Origin: Rickettsiales bacterium
Lineage (GTDB): Bacteria > Pseudomonadota > Alphaproteobacteria > Rickettsiales > UBA3002
Direction: 5' to 3'
Length of the DNA: 13,497 nucleotides
NCBI GenBank assembly: GCA_002725445.1
Contig: PBPD01000040.1
Location: 1-13,497, forward strand
Within the stretch, counting starts at the first letter, position 1. Each line of letters opens with the position of its first letter. The notes beneath the pieces are model-generated. The model had not been told where the DNA came from. It ran no database searches and was given only the letters and a program-made list of their open reading frames with translations. A program made the position numbers and the translations under genes. Positions 1-6,824 of this stretch are shown here, piece after piece.

Positions 1-1
1 A

Positions 2-175
2 AACGTGGAAAGCTCGATTCAGAACCAGGACGCCGCACGCGGCGTACTGTTGGACACCGACGTAGCAGCGGAATCGACCTCGTTCGCTACCTCGCAGGTT
101 CAACTGCAGGCTGGTATCGCCGTATTGGCTCAGGCAAATCTGCTGCCGCAGAACTTGCTGAAACTGATCGGTTAA
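2..175 (+). CDS. Flagellin, C-terminal fragment (5' end outside window)
   Basis: The reading frame is open from the first full codon and stops at TAA 173-175, giving the last 57 residues. The sequence is the conserved C-terminal D0 helix of flagellin: a DTDVAAESTSFATSQVQLQ stretch followed by a hydrophobic heptad-like helix ending LLPQNLLKLIG. In the assembled filament this helix packs with the N-terminal D0 helix along the inner channel, and it is also the region bound by the FliS chaperone. The start, N-terminal domain and promoter lie outside the window. The LAQANLLPQNLL ending is typical of alphaproteobacterial flagellins. Downstream lie a GC-rich hairpin and then flaG, fliD and fliS, the expected filament-gene neighbourhood. 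Identification is secure; the paralogue (fliC, flaA and so on) cannot be told from the fragment. Confidence 0.95.
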   Translation, partial: NVESSIQNQDAARGVLLDTDVAAESTSFATSQVQLQAGIAVLAQANLLPQNLLKLIG

Positions 176-180
176 TCGAC

Positions 181-225
181 CTAAGCAAGGTGGGGGTGGC
201 GAGCGCCACCCCCGCTAAGCAAAGG
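181..225 (+). other. Strong GC hairpin after the flagellin gene, flanked by short direct repeats
   Basis: GGGGGTGGC (192-200) and GCCACCCCC (205-213) form a perfect 9-bp stem with a GAGC loop, a few bases after the flagellin stop. No run of T follows, so it is not a textbook intrinsic terminator. It could protect the abundant flagellin mRNA from 3' decay, or cause partial termination before flaG. The stem is bracketed by CTAAGCAAGG (181-190) and CTAAGCAAAGG (215-225). Confidence 0.6.
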
Positions 226-252
226 ATCAAGGTTTCTTGAGGAGTAGGAAAA

Positions 253-633
253 ATGGAAATCAATCTTAACAACCAGAGTTTGCCGCAAAGCACGTTGTCG
301 GGCGCAAAGGCTGTTGATTTCCCTGCAGCGAAAAAATCAGATGTTCAGAAAGAACCGGTAGGTGTCCCTGCTGTTGAAAAGGGTGCACAACCGGCTAGCA
401 CTGATGCAAAACGCCAAGCGCAGGTGGAACGCGCAGCGCAACAATTGTTCAAAGACGTATTTGCGGTGAGTGATACAAAATTTACTATCTTTAAAGATAG
501 CACAGGGCAATTTGTGACCCGCTTTACCTCGCTACGCGACGGTAGGGTGACGTATATTCCAGAGCCGGACATTGTACGTTTTCTGGAGTCGAAGGGCGCA
601 GCCCGCGAAGCATTAATAGCGATAGAGGCATAA
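253..633 (+). CDS. flaG: FlaG family flagellar protein
   Basis: A 126-residue protein. The N-terminal half (about 1-60) is polar and low in predicted structure. The C-terminal half (about 60-126) has the FlaG layout: a short helix, then beta strands around TKFTIFKDSTGQFVTRF, a DGRVTYIPEPD turn corresponding to the usual 'TGEVIRQIP' segment, and a final helix. FlaG proteins lie between flagellin and fliD in many bacteria and influence filament length; the exact mechanism is not settled. The start is supported by GAGGAGTAGG ending a few bases before the ATG. The position directly between flagellin and fliD supports the call. The family is divergent, so the name rests partly on context. A sigma-54 type promoter lies after its stop, so fliD can be transcribed without it. 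Confidence 0.75.
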   Translation: MEINLNNQSLPQSTLSGAKAVDFPAAKKSDVQKEPVGVPAVEKGAQPASTDAKRQAQVERAAQQLFKDVFAVSDTKFTIFKDSTGQFVTRFTSLRDGRVTYIPEPDIVRFLESKGAAREALIAIEA

Positions 634-639
634 AGCCCG

Positions 640-663
640 TATGCGCGATACAGGGCGCGCATA
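640..663. repeat. Inverted repeat upstream of the fliD promoter
   Basis: TATGCGCG (640-647) and CGCGCATA (656-663) are perfect 8-base inverted arms around an 8-base centre, just after the flaG stop and about 28 bases before the -24 element of fliD. No T-run follows. It may be a binding site for a dimeric regulator or a weak 3'-end hairpin of the flaG transcript. Confidence 0.45.
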
Positions 664-690
664 GAATGCTGGAATAATGGTACCGTAAAA

Positions 691-706
691 TGGTACAATC
701 TTTGCA
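691..706 (+). promoter_or_regulatory. Sigma-54 (RpoN) -24/-12 promoter for fliD
   Basis: TGGTAC (691-696), five bases, then TTGCA (702-706). The GG and GC dinucleotides begin 12 bases apart, as sigma-54 promoters require. It differs from the TGGCAC-N5-TTGCA consensus at one position. The predicted start is about 12 bases after the GC, roughly 717, leaving a short leader with AGGAG before the fliD ATG. Sigma-54 drives middle and late flagellar genes in several alphaproteobacteria, with an activator such as FlbD. Confidence 0.7.
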
Positions 707-747
707 TAGTAGGAAGGTGAACAACACGCACCTAACAGGAGTAATGT

Positions 748-3324
748 ATGGTAACGTCCATTCAATTAGGTAATATTTCTCAGCAGAACGGCAAGACTGT
801 TGTTACAGGCAACAGCTCGGGCGGTCTGGATACGCAGAAATTGATCGAGGAGCTGACAACAGCGAAACGTTTGCCTGCTGTGCAACTGGAAGAACGCATT
901 GAAAGCAACATTGAAAAGTCAGGCGCATTTCAAGAGCTGGAAAATATTCTGGTTCGTTTTCAGGATGCCGCGAATTTCTTGCGTAATCCTCCGGGCGTAA
1001 ATAACGATGCCGACAATATTTTCGAATATCGCAATGCGTTGTTGTCAGGCACCAGCGGTGGTCTGGCTGCCAATAACTTCCTGTCGGTAACCGCCGTGCC
1101 AGGTGCATCGGTATCGAATTACGATATCGAGATTGACCAGCTGGCAACGCAAAATACGAAAGTAACCGAAACCTTCGCATTGGCGGATGCTGATACACAA
1201 GCCGTTGGTGGTGGTGGACCGTTTAATGCAGGTACATTGACACTGGGTGCAAATGGCATCGACATTGAACTGGAAGACGGTGATTCGCTGAATCAGGTGG
1301 TTGCCAAGATCAATGCGGTAACACAGCTGAGTGATGTTGAAGCCAACGTTATTAAAGTATCGGAAGGTAATTTCCGCCTGTCATTGAAAACTGTGACCAC
1401 GGGTACGGTATCGAACTATGATCTGGGCGAGCCAGTGGTGCCACAGTTTGTGACGGATGATGCGATTTTCCGTCTGGCTGCAGATGATGTGAATGGCGAT
1501 GGTGATACCACCAATAACCCTGCTGACGGGGCGTTAGCAGCGCCTTCGGACACAACAGGTAACACGACGTTGACCGCACAAGGCGGTACACCAAATCTGG
1601 CGAATGGTGGTGGCGACAATACCCGTGCAGTGATTGATTTTGCAGGCGTTAATGGCGCTTATGAGGTGGGTAATACTGCCGATATAAATACAAGCGGCCC
1701 GTACGACCAGAAAACTTTTGCGTTTGCGATTGAAACCGGCGCGGATGTGTCGGGCGTGCAAACCATTTATGAACAGGGCGGCGGCTCGCGCAACTTTGGT
1801 GTTTATATTGCACCGGATCCAGGCAATGGCGGCGCAGCAACCCTGTTTGCGGTTGCGTATAACGACCAGGAATGGGCTGCGGGTGAGCAAACCAAAGTGC
1901 TTAATCTGGGCACAGTAAATCCGAATGAGAATTATAATATCCGTGTAGAATTTGACGCATCGGCCAATCCGGGTGCGACTGACCCTGCCAACACATTCAC
2001 AGGCTTCGTGAATGGCGCGCAGATGGATCAGGTAGGCAATTTGCAGGAAATGAATGCGCATACGGGTGATGTCGCGATTGGTGGCATTTTGAATAGTGCC
2101 ACTTTACCAGATGGTACGACTGCAGCTAATGGCAATTATTTCGAAGGCAAAGTGTCGGAAGTGGCGTTGTTTAACCGCACGCTCAACAATAGCGAAGCGG
2201 CACAGCTTGATACGTACTTTGACAAAAAATACAGCCAGCCAATCACCAATAACGGTATTTTCAATGTGGGTTTTGCGGTGTTGGAAGATGCAGTAGACTC
2301 GCAATTTACCGTTGATGGTACAGCGGTTACACGTAGCACCAATTCGGTGGATGATGTGATTGATGGGCTGACCTTTAATCTACTGTCGGAAACCTCTCCG
2401 GGCGATGATGTGCAGGTGAAGATTGAGCCGGATACGGAGCTGGCCAAGAACGCGATTTTCAGTTTTGCGGATGCGTATAACGAATTCCGTATTTTTGCCG
2501 CGAAGCAGCGCGAACTGGAAGAAGACGGTACACCGACTGAATCTTCCTTGTTGGCGGGCAATAGCACTTTGCGTAGCATTATCAGTCGCGTGAATACGGA
2601 AATAGCGTCCGTGGTAGACGGTATTACGGCCGGTGATCCTGACCGTCTGGCAGATATTGGGGTTAATTTTGGTGATTTCCCGGGGGATGATGAAACCCCA
2701 TTTGTGCGTAACATTATCAGTATTGATGAGCAGCAACTGGAAGCGTCTCTACAGGCGGATTATCAGGCGGTGCGTCGTATTTTCGAATTCGATTTTACCA
2801 GTGATGACCCGAACCTGACCGTGTTCCAGCGCACCAAAACGCTTGGTGTATCCAATTTCGAGCTGAATGTGGATCAGACCAATGGCATCTATCAGGCAAC
2901 GTATGAAGATAGTACAGGTGCGATGGTCACCATTGATCTGGATGCGGAACCACTGGCAGGTGGTAGCGGTGTGGTGCTAAGCGGACGCGCAGAATCGGTG
3001 CTGGATGGTCTGACATTGCTGTATACGGATACCGATGACCAGACGGTGAATGTGAATATCAGTCAGGGTGTAGGTGACCGTGTGTTCAACACCCTCGATA
3101 ATATTCTGGAAGAAGATAATGGTGCGTTATCGCTGGAGCTGGAAACGCTAAGCGATACCAATGATCGTATGCAACGCGAAATTGACCGTATTGATGAACA
3201 GATCGAAGGATACCGTTCGCAATTGCTGCGTCAATTCTCGGCGCTGGAGCAGGCTATTGCACAGGCTAACACGTTGCTGCAAAGCCTGGCGGCACAGTCG
3301 TCGGCACGTGAAGCAGCTGGCTAA
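748..3324 (+). CDS. fliD: Flagellar filament cap protein FliD with an inserted LamG-like domain
   Basis: 858 residues, well above the usual 450-700. FliD caps the growing filament as an oligomer and helps exported flagellin fold into place. The N-terminal FliD domain covers about residues 20-145 and opens with the family signature GGLDTQKLIEEL, followed by a coiled region. The C-terminal FliD domain covers about 510-850 and ends in a coiled coil (about 795-850) that returns to the D0 region. Between them, about 285-500, lies a domain of beta strands ending FEGKVSEVALFNRTLNNSEA and YFDKKY, the characteristic end of LamG/concanavalin A-like jelly rolls. Before it, residues 246-261 read DDVNGDGDTTNN, like a dockerin/EF-hand calcium loop. 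AGGAG at about 737-741 supports the start. A sigma-54 type promoter precedes it and fliS follows 82 bases later. FliD identity is strong; the lectin-like nature of the insert is recognised by pattern only. Confidence 0.9.
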   Translation: MVTSIQLGNISQQNGKTVVTGNSSGGLDTQKLIEELTTAKRLPAVQLEERIESNIEKSGAFQELENILVRFQDAANFLRNPPGVNNDADNIFEYRNALLSGTSGGLAANNFLSVTAVPGASVSNYDIEIDQLATQNTKVTETFALADADTQAVGGGGPFNAGTLTLGANGIDIELEDGDSLNQVVAKINAVTQLSDVEANVIKVSEGNFRLSLKTVTTGTVSNYDLGEPVVPQFVTDDAIFRLAADDVNGDGDTTNNPADGALAAPSDTTGNTTLTAQGGTPNLANGGGDNTRAVIDFAGVNGAYEVGNTADINTSGPYDQKTFAFAIETGADVSGVQTIYEQGGGSRNFGVYIAPDPGNGGAATLFAVAYNDQEWAAGEQTKVLNLGTVNPNENYNIRVEFDASANPGATDPANTFTGFVNGAQMDQVGNLQEMNAHTGDVAIGGILNSATLPDGTTAANGNYFEGKVSEVALFNRTLNNSEAAQLDTYFDKKYSQPITNNGIFNVGFAVLEDAVDSQFTVDGTAVTRSTNSVDDVIDGLTFNLLSETSPGDDVQVKIEPDTELAKNAIFSFADAYNEFRIFAAKQRELEEDGTPTESSLLAGNSTLRSIISRVNTEIASVVDGITAGDPDRLADIGVNFGDFPGDDETPFVRNIISIDEQQLEASLQADYQAVRRIFEFDFTSDDPNLTVFQRTKTLGVSNFELNVDQTNGIYQATYEDSTGAMVTIDLDAEPLAGGSGVVLSGRAESVLDGLTLLYTDTDDQTVNVNISQGVGDRVFNTLDNILEEDNGALSLELETLSDTNDRMQREIDRIDEQIEGYRSQLLRQFSALEQAIAQANTLLQSLAAQSSAREAAG

Positions 3325-3406
3325 AACAGTGTAATGACCGCTTGACGCATCCCGCCTGCGTACCATATTACTAACTATCAGTGCCAAGCCTGAAGGAACG
3401 TAAGGT

Positions 3407-4003
3407 ATGTCCCCATTTACGCCAAATCCATATAGCGCATATAGCAAGGCAACCCATACGGTCGCCAAGACCAAACAGGTGGTGATGCTGTATGAGGGCG
3501 CGATTCGATTTGTGCAGCAGGCCAAAGAGGCTATCAAAGAAAACCGTATTGAAGACCGCTATAATTTGCTGGTGCGCGCGTCCGAAATTCTGATGGGCCT
3601 GCAAAGCTGTCTGGATTTTGAGGCGGGCGATGCGGTGGCGCGTTCGCTCTATGATTATTATTCTTATATTGATTCGCGTATTATGTCGGTGCATCGCACC
3701 AACAAGCTGGAAACCTGCGACGAGATTATCGATGAGCTGAAGCGCATGCGCGATGTGTGGGACCGAATCGATAAAGGTGAAACCGACGAAGGTGAACAGG
3801 CGGCAGCGCCTGCTGCACCGCAAGCAAGCCCAGCTGCGGCACCGCCGGCAACCGGCGCACAGCCAACGCCTGCACCGCAAGGCGCAGTTGATACGCCGCC
3901 GCAACCGCCCGCTGCACCAACGGTACAAGGCGCGGAGGAAAATACATCCGACGATACGACTACATCGCATCCTGTGAAGGCGGGCGTCACCTTTTCTGCC
4001 TGA
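3407..4003 (+). CDS. fliS: Flagellin export chaperone FliS with a Pro/Ala-rich C-terminal tail
   Basis: 198 residues; typical FliS proteins are about 125-135. Residues 1-123 form the normal helical-bundle FliS fold: NPYSAYSKAT at the N-terminus, VVMLYEGAIRFVQQAKEAI as the first long helix, then RYNLLVRASEILMGLQSCLD and a final helix ending RDVWDRID. FliS binds the C-terminal helix of flagellin in the cytoplasm, preventing early polymerisation and guiding it to the export gate. Residues 124-198 are an added tail, very rich in proline and alanine, with an acidic and threonine-rich end. AAGGAA with a further TAAGG before the ATG supports the start. It lies 82 bases after fliD and is probably cotranscribed with it. 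The base is secure; the role of the tail is unknown. Confidence 0.9.
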   Translation: MSPFTPNPYSAYSKATHTVAKTKQVVMLYEGAIRFVQQAKEAIKENRIEDRYNLLVRASEILMGLQSCLDFEAGDAVARSLYDYYSYIDSRIMSVHRTNKLETCDEIIDELKRMRDVWDRIDKGETDEGEQAAAPAAPQASPAAAPPATGAQPTPAPQGAVDTPPQPPAAPTVQGAEENTSDDTTTSHPVKAGVTFSA

Positions 4004-4013
4004 GCGATGTGGC

Positions 4014-4031
4014 GCGGCAAAAACTGCCCGC
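4014..4031. promoter_or_regulatory. Candidate activator (enhancer) site upstream of the fliK promoter
   Basis: An imperfect palindrome with half sites GCGGCA (4014-4019) and TGCCCGC (4025-4031) lies just after the fliS stop and about 105 bases upstream of the sigma-54 -24 element. That spacing suits an enhancer-binding activator such as a FlbD-type protein. A second similar motif, AGGCAATTTTT, occurs nearby (4042-4052). Assignment rests on position and symmetry only. Confidence 0.3.
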
Positions 4032-4106
4032 TGGTAAAAAAAGGCAATTTTTCCATCGTATGTCTGCCCGCGCTGCGCAGTAAAATCATTATATATTAGT
4101 CAGATA

Positions 4107-4117
4107 GGCCTAAGGCC
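4107..4117. repeat. Small inverted repeat next to the fliK promoter
   Basis: GGCCT (4107-4111), A, AGGCC (4113-4117) is a perfect dyad ending five bases before the -24 element. It could be a regulator site overlapping the polymerase footprint, or chance in a short GC patch. Confidence 0.3.
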
Positions 4118-4121
4118 CAAC

Positions 4122-4137
4122 TGGCACGTTGCTTGCA
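4122..4137 (+). promoter_or_regulatory. Consensus sigma-54 (RpoN) promoter for fliK-flgD-flgE
   Basis: TGGCAC (4122-4127), GTTGC, TTGCA (4133-4137) matches the sigma-54 consensus TGGCAC-N5-TTGCA at every defined base, with the GG and GC 12 bases apart. The predicted start is near 4148, giving a leader of about 29 bases with GAAAGG before the fliK ATG. The downstream genes are tightly spaced and end at the terminator at 9696-9729, so this probably drives the whole hook operon. Confidence 0.85.
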
Positions 4138-4176
4138 TAATACGTTGCGACACGTGTTAGAAGAAAGGTTCTATCT

Positions 4177-6033
4177 ATGGATATCAGCTTGATGAGCATG
4201 CTTTCCGCCTCGGCAGATGCAAAAGGGGACGAAAAGCACCGTGCGACTAACCAAACATTACTGGAAGGTACCCCTTTCGCTGATGTAATGGCGTTAGCCA
4301 ATGCCAAGCTGGAGCCGAACCATCATCATAAAAAACAATTAGAAGCCATGCAGAAGCTGGCTGCCAATGACGCAGCAGCGGTACGCATGCCTGATCAAAC
4401 GGGTCTGCCTAAGCCTGCTGAGCTGGAGGCATTTTTGCCAGAAGATGCGCCTTCTGTTGAAGAAATCGAGTTGATGCTGGCCGATAAAGTCCGCGAGGAT
4501 AGCAGTCTGGATCTGCAAAAGCTGAAGCGTGATATTTTGCTGGATATTCTGCTGGGCAATGACCCGATGAAAGCCTCGCAAAATGAGGAAGAAGACGAAG
4601 AGGGCGAGCATAAATTGTTGGCGGGCGATAAGCCAAAAGACCCATTGATGCCGAATCCTGAGGACGCATCGGATGCGGAGCTGGCAGATGCGCTGATGGC
4701 GCAAGCGGCCAAAGATGCAAAAGTCAGCGATGCAGCCGCGCAGGCATTGAAAATGAAAGAAAGCATTGTGGAAGCAGCGCGCAATACGGTGCGTATTATT
4801 AATGAAACCGATGCAGAGGCACGTGATGCCGCCATTGCTGCCGCATTAGCGGCGGCGGAAGAAATGGAAGGCGGTGAGGATGATATGTTGCAGGTGGCAG
4901 GTGCGACCGATGCAGCATGGCAGACGGATAGCCAGCGTGCCAGCGAGATTATTGCAGCCACGCCCGTAGCGGCGGTGGTGTATGACATGCCTGCCAAAGA
5001 GCGTCTGCCACTTCAGCTATTGCCGTCGGTAGATAAAATCGATGCCGTAGGTGGCGCAAAGAACGGACTGAATGCCGCGAATGCAGCAGGCGGAGTAATG
5101 CCCGCAGCGGGCGAGGCGCGCAGTGATGCCGCCGGTATGCGTATTAGCACATTGGATGGTTCGGCCAGCAGCGACATGCTGGTGAAGTCCAGTAGCGATG
5201 TGAGTGCACAAAGCCTGAAGGCTGGCAGCCAGGCAGCGCGTGCACAACTGACAACCGAGAATGGTGAAGTGAGGCTGCCAAACGGAGCAGTGGATGCTGC
5301 CAGTGATAAAGCGCAAGCTGCGCAGTCGCAGCCAATGGCGGCAAAGCCTACGCAGACACAGCTGCCAAATGCTGCGCAGCAAGCGTCACAGCAAATGGCA
5401 ATGCAGATGGATACGAATGGTAACGTGGTTCGTGATCTTGGCACGACCCAAACCGAGTCGGCAGATTCTGCCCAGTCGCAATCCGCAACGACCAATAATC
5501 CAAGCAATGCATCGCATGCAATGGCAAATAATTTGAGCGCTGATGCAGAGATTAATCGCAGCATGCATCAGGGAACAGACGCGGCGAAAACCGTGAAAGT
5601 AGCGCATGGCGCAACGCCCGGCGATCAGGTCGGTGTTACCATCAAACAGGCTGTGAATGCGGGTCAGGACCGTATCATAGTGCAGCTCGACCCTGCTGAT
5701 CTGGGCCGTGTGGAAATAAAAATGGAAGTACAGGATGGCCGCGCACATGTGGTGGTAACGGCCGATAGCAAAGACACGTTGGAACTTTTACAGCGTGATG
5801 CGCGCCAACTGGAACGATCCTTGCAAGAAGCTGGCATAGAAGCAGATGCAAACGAAATGGAATTTAACTTGCAGCAAGAGAGTCAACGCGGAGACGAAGA
5901 AAGCGAACAGGCACAACACGCCACTCGCGCTTATGACGGAGCCGCACAAGTGGAAGAGGAAATGCAATATATGGATGCGATGACCGGATATTACACCCTG
6001 ACGGTGAGTAACGGTCTGGACATTCAGGCATAA
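4177..6033 (+). CDS. fliK: Flagellar hook-length control protein FliK
   Basis: 618 residues. FliK is exported during hook growth, acts as a molecular ruler, and switches the export gate from hook to filament substrates. The N-terminal part (to about 480) is low-complexity: acidic and alanine-rich up to about 250 (including EEEDEEGEH), then alanine, serine and glutamine-rich. This is normal for the poorly conserved ruler region. The conserved hook-length domain is at about 480-570: IKQAVNAGQDRIIVQLDPAD, then LGRVEIKMEV and HVVVTADSKDTLELLQ, with a helix RQLERSLQEAGIEAD. That domain is diagnostic. The C-terminus ends in an acidic, glutamine-rich tail. The start follows AAAGG (4164-4168) and a consensus sigma-54 promoter. 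The stop is 12 bases before flgD, whose Shine-Dalgarno overlaps the fliK stop, suggesting coupled translation. Confidence 0.9.
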   Translation: MDISLMSMLSASADAKGDEKHRATNQTLLEGTPFADVMALANAKLEPNHHHKKQLEAMQKLAANDAAAVRMPDQTGLPKPAELEAFLPEDAPSVEEIELMLADKVREDSSLDLQKLKRDILLDILLGNDPMKASQNEEEDEEGEHKLLAGDKPKDPLMPNPEDASDAELADALMAQAAKDAKVSDAAAQALKMKESIVEAARNTVRIINETDAEARDAAIAAALAAAEEMEGGEDDMLQVAGATDAAWQTDSQRASEIIAATPVAAVVYDMPAKERLPLQLLPSVDKIDAVGGAKNGLNAANAAGGVMPAAGEARSDAAGMRISTLDGSASSDMLVKSSSDVSAQSLKAGSQAARAQLTTENGEVRLPNGAVDAASDKAQAAQSQPMAAKPTQTQLPNAAQQASQQMAMQMDTNGNVVRDLGTTQTESADSAQSQSATTNNPSNASHAMANNLSADAEINRSMHQGTDAAKTVKVAHGATPGDQVGVTIKQAVNAGQDRIIVQLDPADLGRVEIKMEVQDGRAHVVVTADSKDTLELLQRDARQLERSLQEAGIEADANEMEFNLQQESQRGDEESEQAQHATRAYDGAAQVEEEMQYMDAMTGYYTLTVSNGLDIQA

Positions 6034-6045
6034 GGAGACAGAGCA

Positions 6046-6771
6046 ATGGATGAACTTTTAAACGCATCGGCACAGCCGACCAACCCAGCGCTGAATAATA
6101 TTCGTCAGGAAACCAATCCGTCGAAAGCAGAGGTTGGGCAACAGAAACTGTCTGATGATTTTGATAACTTCATGCTCTTGCTGACCACGCAGCTGAAAAA
6201 TCAGGATCCGACCGAGCCGCTGGATGTGAACCAGTTTACCAATCAGCTGGTTGCCTTTACCGGCGTAGAGCAGCAATTGGCGACCAATGCGAATCTGGAA
6301 AAACTGATTAGTATGCAGGAAGAAAGCCCGATTGAAAAAGGGCTGGGTTATATCGGCAAGGTGGTTGATGCGGAAGGCAATGCAGGCCTGCTGCAAAATG
6401 GCCGGGCGAGCTTCGCTTACAGCCTTGATATGCCGGCAGAGAAAGTGGATGTGTTGATTACCGATGCATCGGGCCGCGCTGTATTTAGCGGAAATGGCAC
6501 GACATTTGCAGGTAAGAATCTGGTGGGATGGGATGGTTCCAATCCGTACACCGGTGAGACAGAGCCGAACGGATTATACTTTATCAATGTCAAAGCACGT
6601 AATGCCTTGGGTGAAAAAGTAGAAACCAAAACCTACACAACCGGCACGGTAACGGCAGCAGAAGTGGAAGATGGAGAATTGCTGTTAACGGTAGGTGGTT
6701 CGATAGTGAAAGCCAGTGCCGTAGAGGCGGTACGCCAAAAGCCTGAAATAGCAGCTGGAGAAGAGAGCTGA
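6046..6771 (+). CDS. flgD: Flagellar hook assembly (hook cap) protein FlgD
   Basis: 241 residues, a normal length. FlgD sits at the tip of the growing hook in the periplasm and outside the cell and guides FlgE polymerisation; it is replaced once the hook is finished. Residues 35-90 are the conserved N-terminal block: FMLLLTTQLKNQDPTEPLD, then a NQLVAFTGVEQQ stretch. Residues about 100-200 form the Tudor/Ig-like region, with GWDG and the NGLYFINVKA strand typical of the FlgD Ig-like fold. The start is fixed by AAGGAGA, which begins in the fliK stop codon. It lies between fliK and flgE, the usual company. It is expected to be under the fliK sigma-54 promoter, since no separate promoter is visible in the short gaps. 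Confidence 0.95.
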   Translation: MDELLNASAQPTNPALNNIRQETNPSKAEVGQQKLSDDFDNFMLLLTTQLKNQDPTEPLDVNQFTNQLVAFTGVEQQLATNANLEKLISMQEESPIEKGLGYIGKVVDAEGNAGLLQNGRASFAYSLDMPAEKVDVLITDASGRAVFSGNGTTFAGKNLVGWDGSNPYTGETEPNGLYFINVKARNALGEKVETKTYTTGTVTAAEVEDGELLLTVGGSIVKASAVEAVRQKPEIAAGEES

Positions 6772-6824
6772 AACAACAGGTCATGAGAAGCAATAGAATT
6801 AAAGAGTAAACGAGGAGACACACC

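Noticed and set aside
345..731. Antisense and out-of-frame ORFs over flaG and the other flagellar genes
   Set aside because: They mirror well-identified genes, have no ribosome binding sites of note and no recognisable protein features.
3342..3371. Possible sigma-70 promoter (TTGACG ... TATTAC) before fliS
   Set aside because: The -10 is weak and the gap is short; cotranscription with fliD from the sigma-54 promoter explains fliS expression.
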